Source of the DNA: DATFEN01 sp035691285
GTDB taxonomy: Bacteria; Acidobacteriota; Vicinamibacteria; Fen-336
Assembly (NCBI GenBank): GCA_035691285.1
Contig: DASSJI010000039.1
Location: 1 to 30,549, forward strand
DNA: 30,549 nt
Direction: 5' to 3'
In this document: one piece after another, positions 30,534 to 30,549 of the stretch
Layout of the letters: each line of letters starts with the position of its first letter
Numbering within the stretch: the first letter of the stretch is position 1
The notes under the pieces: generated by a model
Told to the model about the DNA's origin: nothing
Seen by the model: the letters and a program-made list of their open reading frames with translations, nothing else
Databases searched by the model: none
Made by a program: the position numbers and the translations under genes

Positions 30534-30549
30534 AAGTCGTACACGCTCG

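Noticed and set aside
1..30549. CRISPR array, insertion sequences or integrase genes
   Set aside because: No regularly spaced repeats, transposase DDE/HUH motifs or tyrosine-recombinase motifs were found in any frame.

Overview
The window is GC-rich chromosomal DNA, densely coded on both strands, with many GTG/TTG starts and short stop/start overlaps. The best guess for the host is an Acidobacteriota-like soil or sediment bacterium. The hints are a carboxypeptidase-regulatory-domain (Oar-like) TonB-dependent receptor, an MglB/MglA pair, an SO2930-type dihaem cytochrome paired with a parallel beta-helix lipoprotein, and an scr-dnaX-ybaB-recR type arrangement. Myxococcota or another deep-branching Gram-negative lineage cannot be excluded. 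The outer-membrane proteins and lipoproteins show a diderm envelope.

Layout. 1-4303 (minus) is a metal-uptake cluster: a small Cys/His-rich membrane protein, an outer-membrane barrel protein with a coiled-coil stalk, a ZnuA-like binding protein and an ABC-3 permease, followed by a dimethylarginine hydrolase and the start of an aldehyde dehydrogenase. No ABC ATPase is present. 4326-9928 (plus) carries an L-2-hydroxyglutarate oxidase-like enzyme, a large GT-C type membrane glycosyltransferase and a membrane-anchored sulfatase-fold protein with a Thr nucleophile. 9986-13541 holds a MatC-like carrier, a frameshifted small gene, a serine hydrolase, a small barrel protein and a ribbon-helix-helix protein.

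13640-19437 is the most interesting part. A 31-nt copy of the 3' end of tRNA-Asn (30/31 identical) lies 5.8 kb from the intact tRNA-Asn gene. The segment between has the shape of a mini genomic island, but no integrase is visible. Its cargo is a HipA-like kinase overlapping a HipA-N/HIRAN protein, two overlapping UPF0175 genes with a possible small membrane protein, a 39-nt near-perfect palindrome, and a 1002-residue PLD-nuclease/SF2-helicase/DUF3427 protein. It reads as a compact defence and toxin-antitoxin island.

19563-30549 is housekeeping and envelope content. It holds an mglB-mglA-cupin operon with a good sigma70-type promoter, the cytochrome/beta-helix pair coupled to recR, the Oar-like receptor with its own terminator, ybaB, dnaX and the 4.5S SRP RNA. 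It ends with a MerR regulator divergent from a Spy/CpxP-like periplasmic protein. The receptor gene splits the usual dnaX-ybaB-recR block. The MerR reading frame runs into the SRP RNA gene on the same strand.
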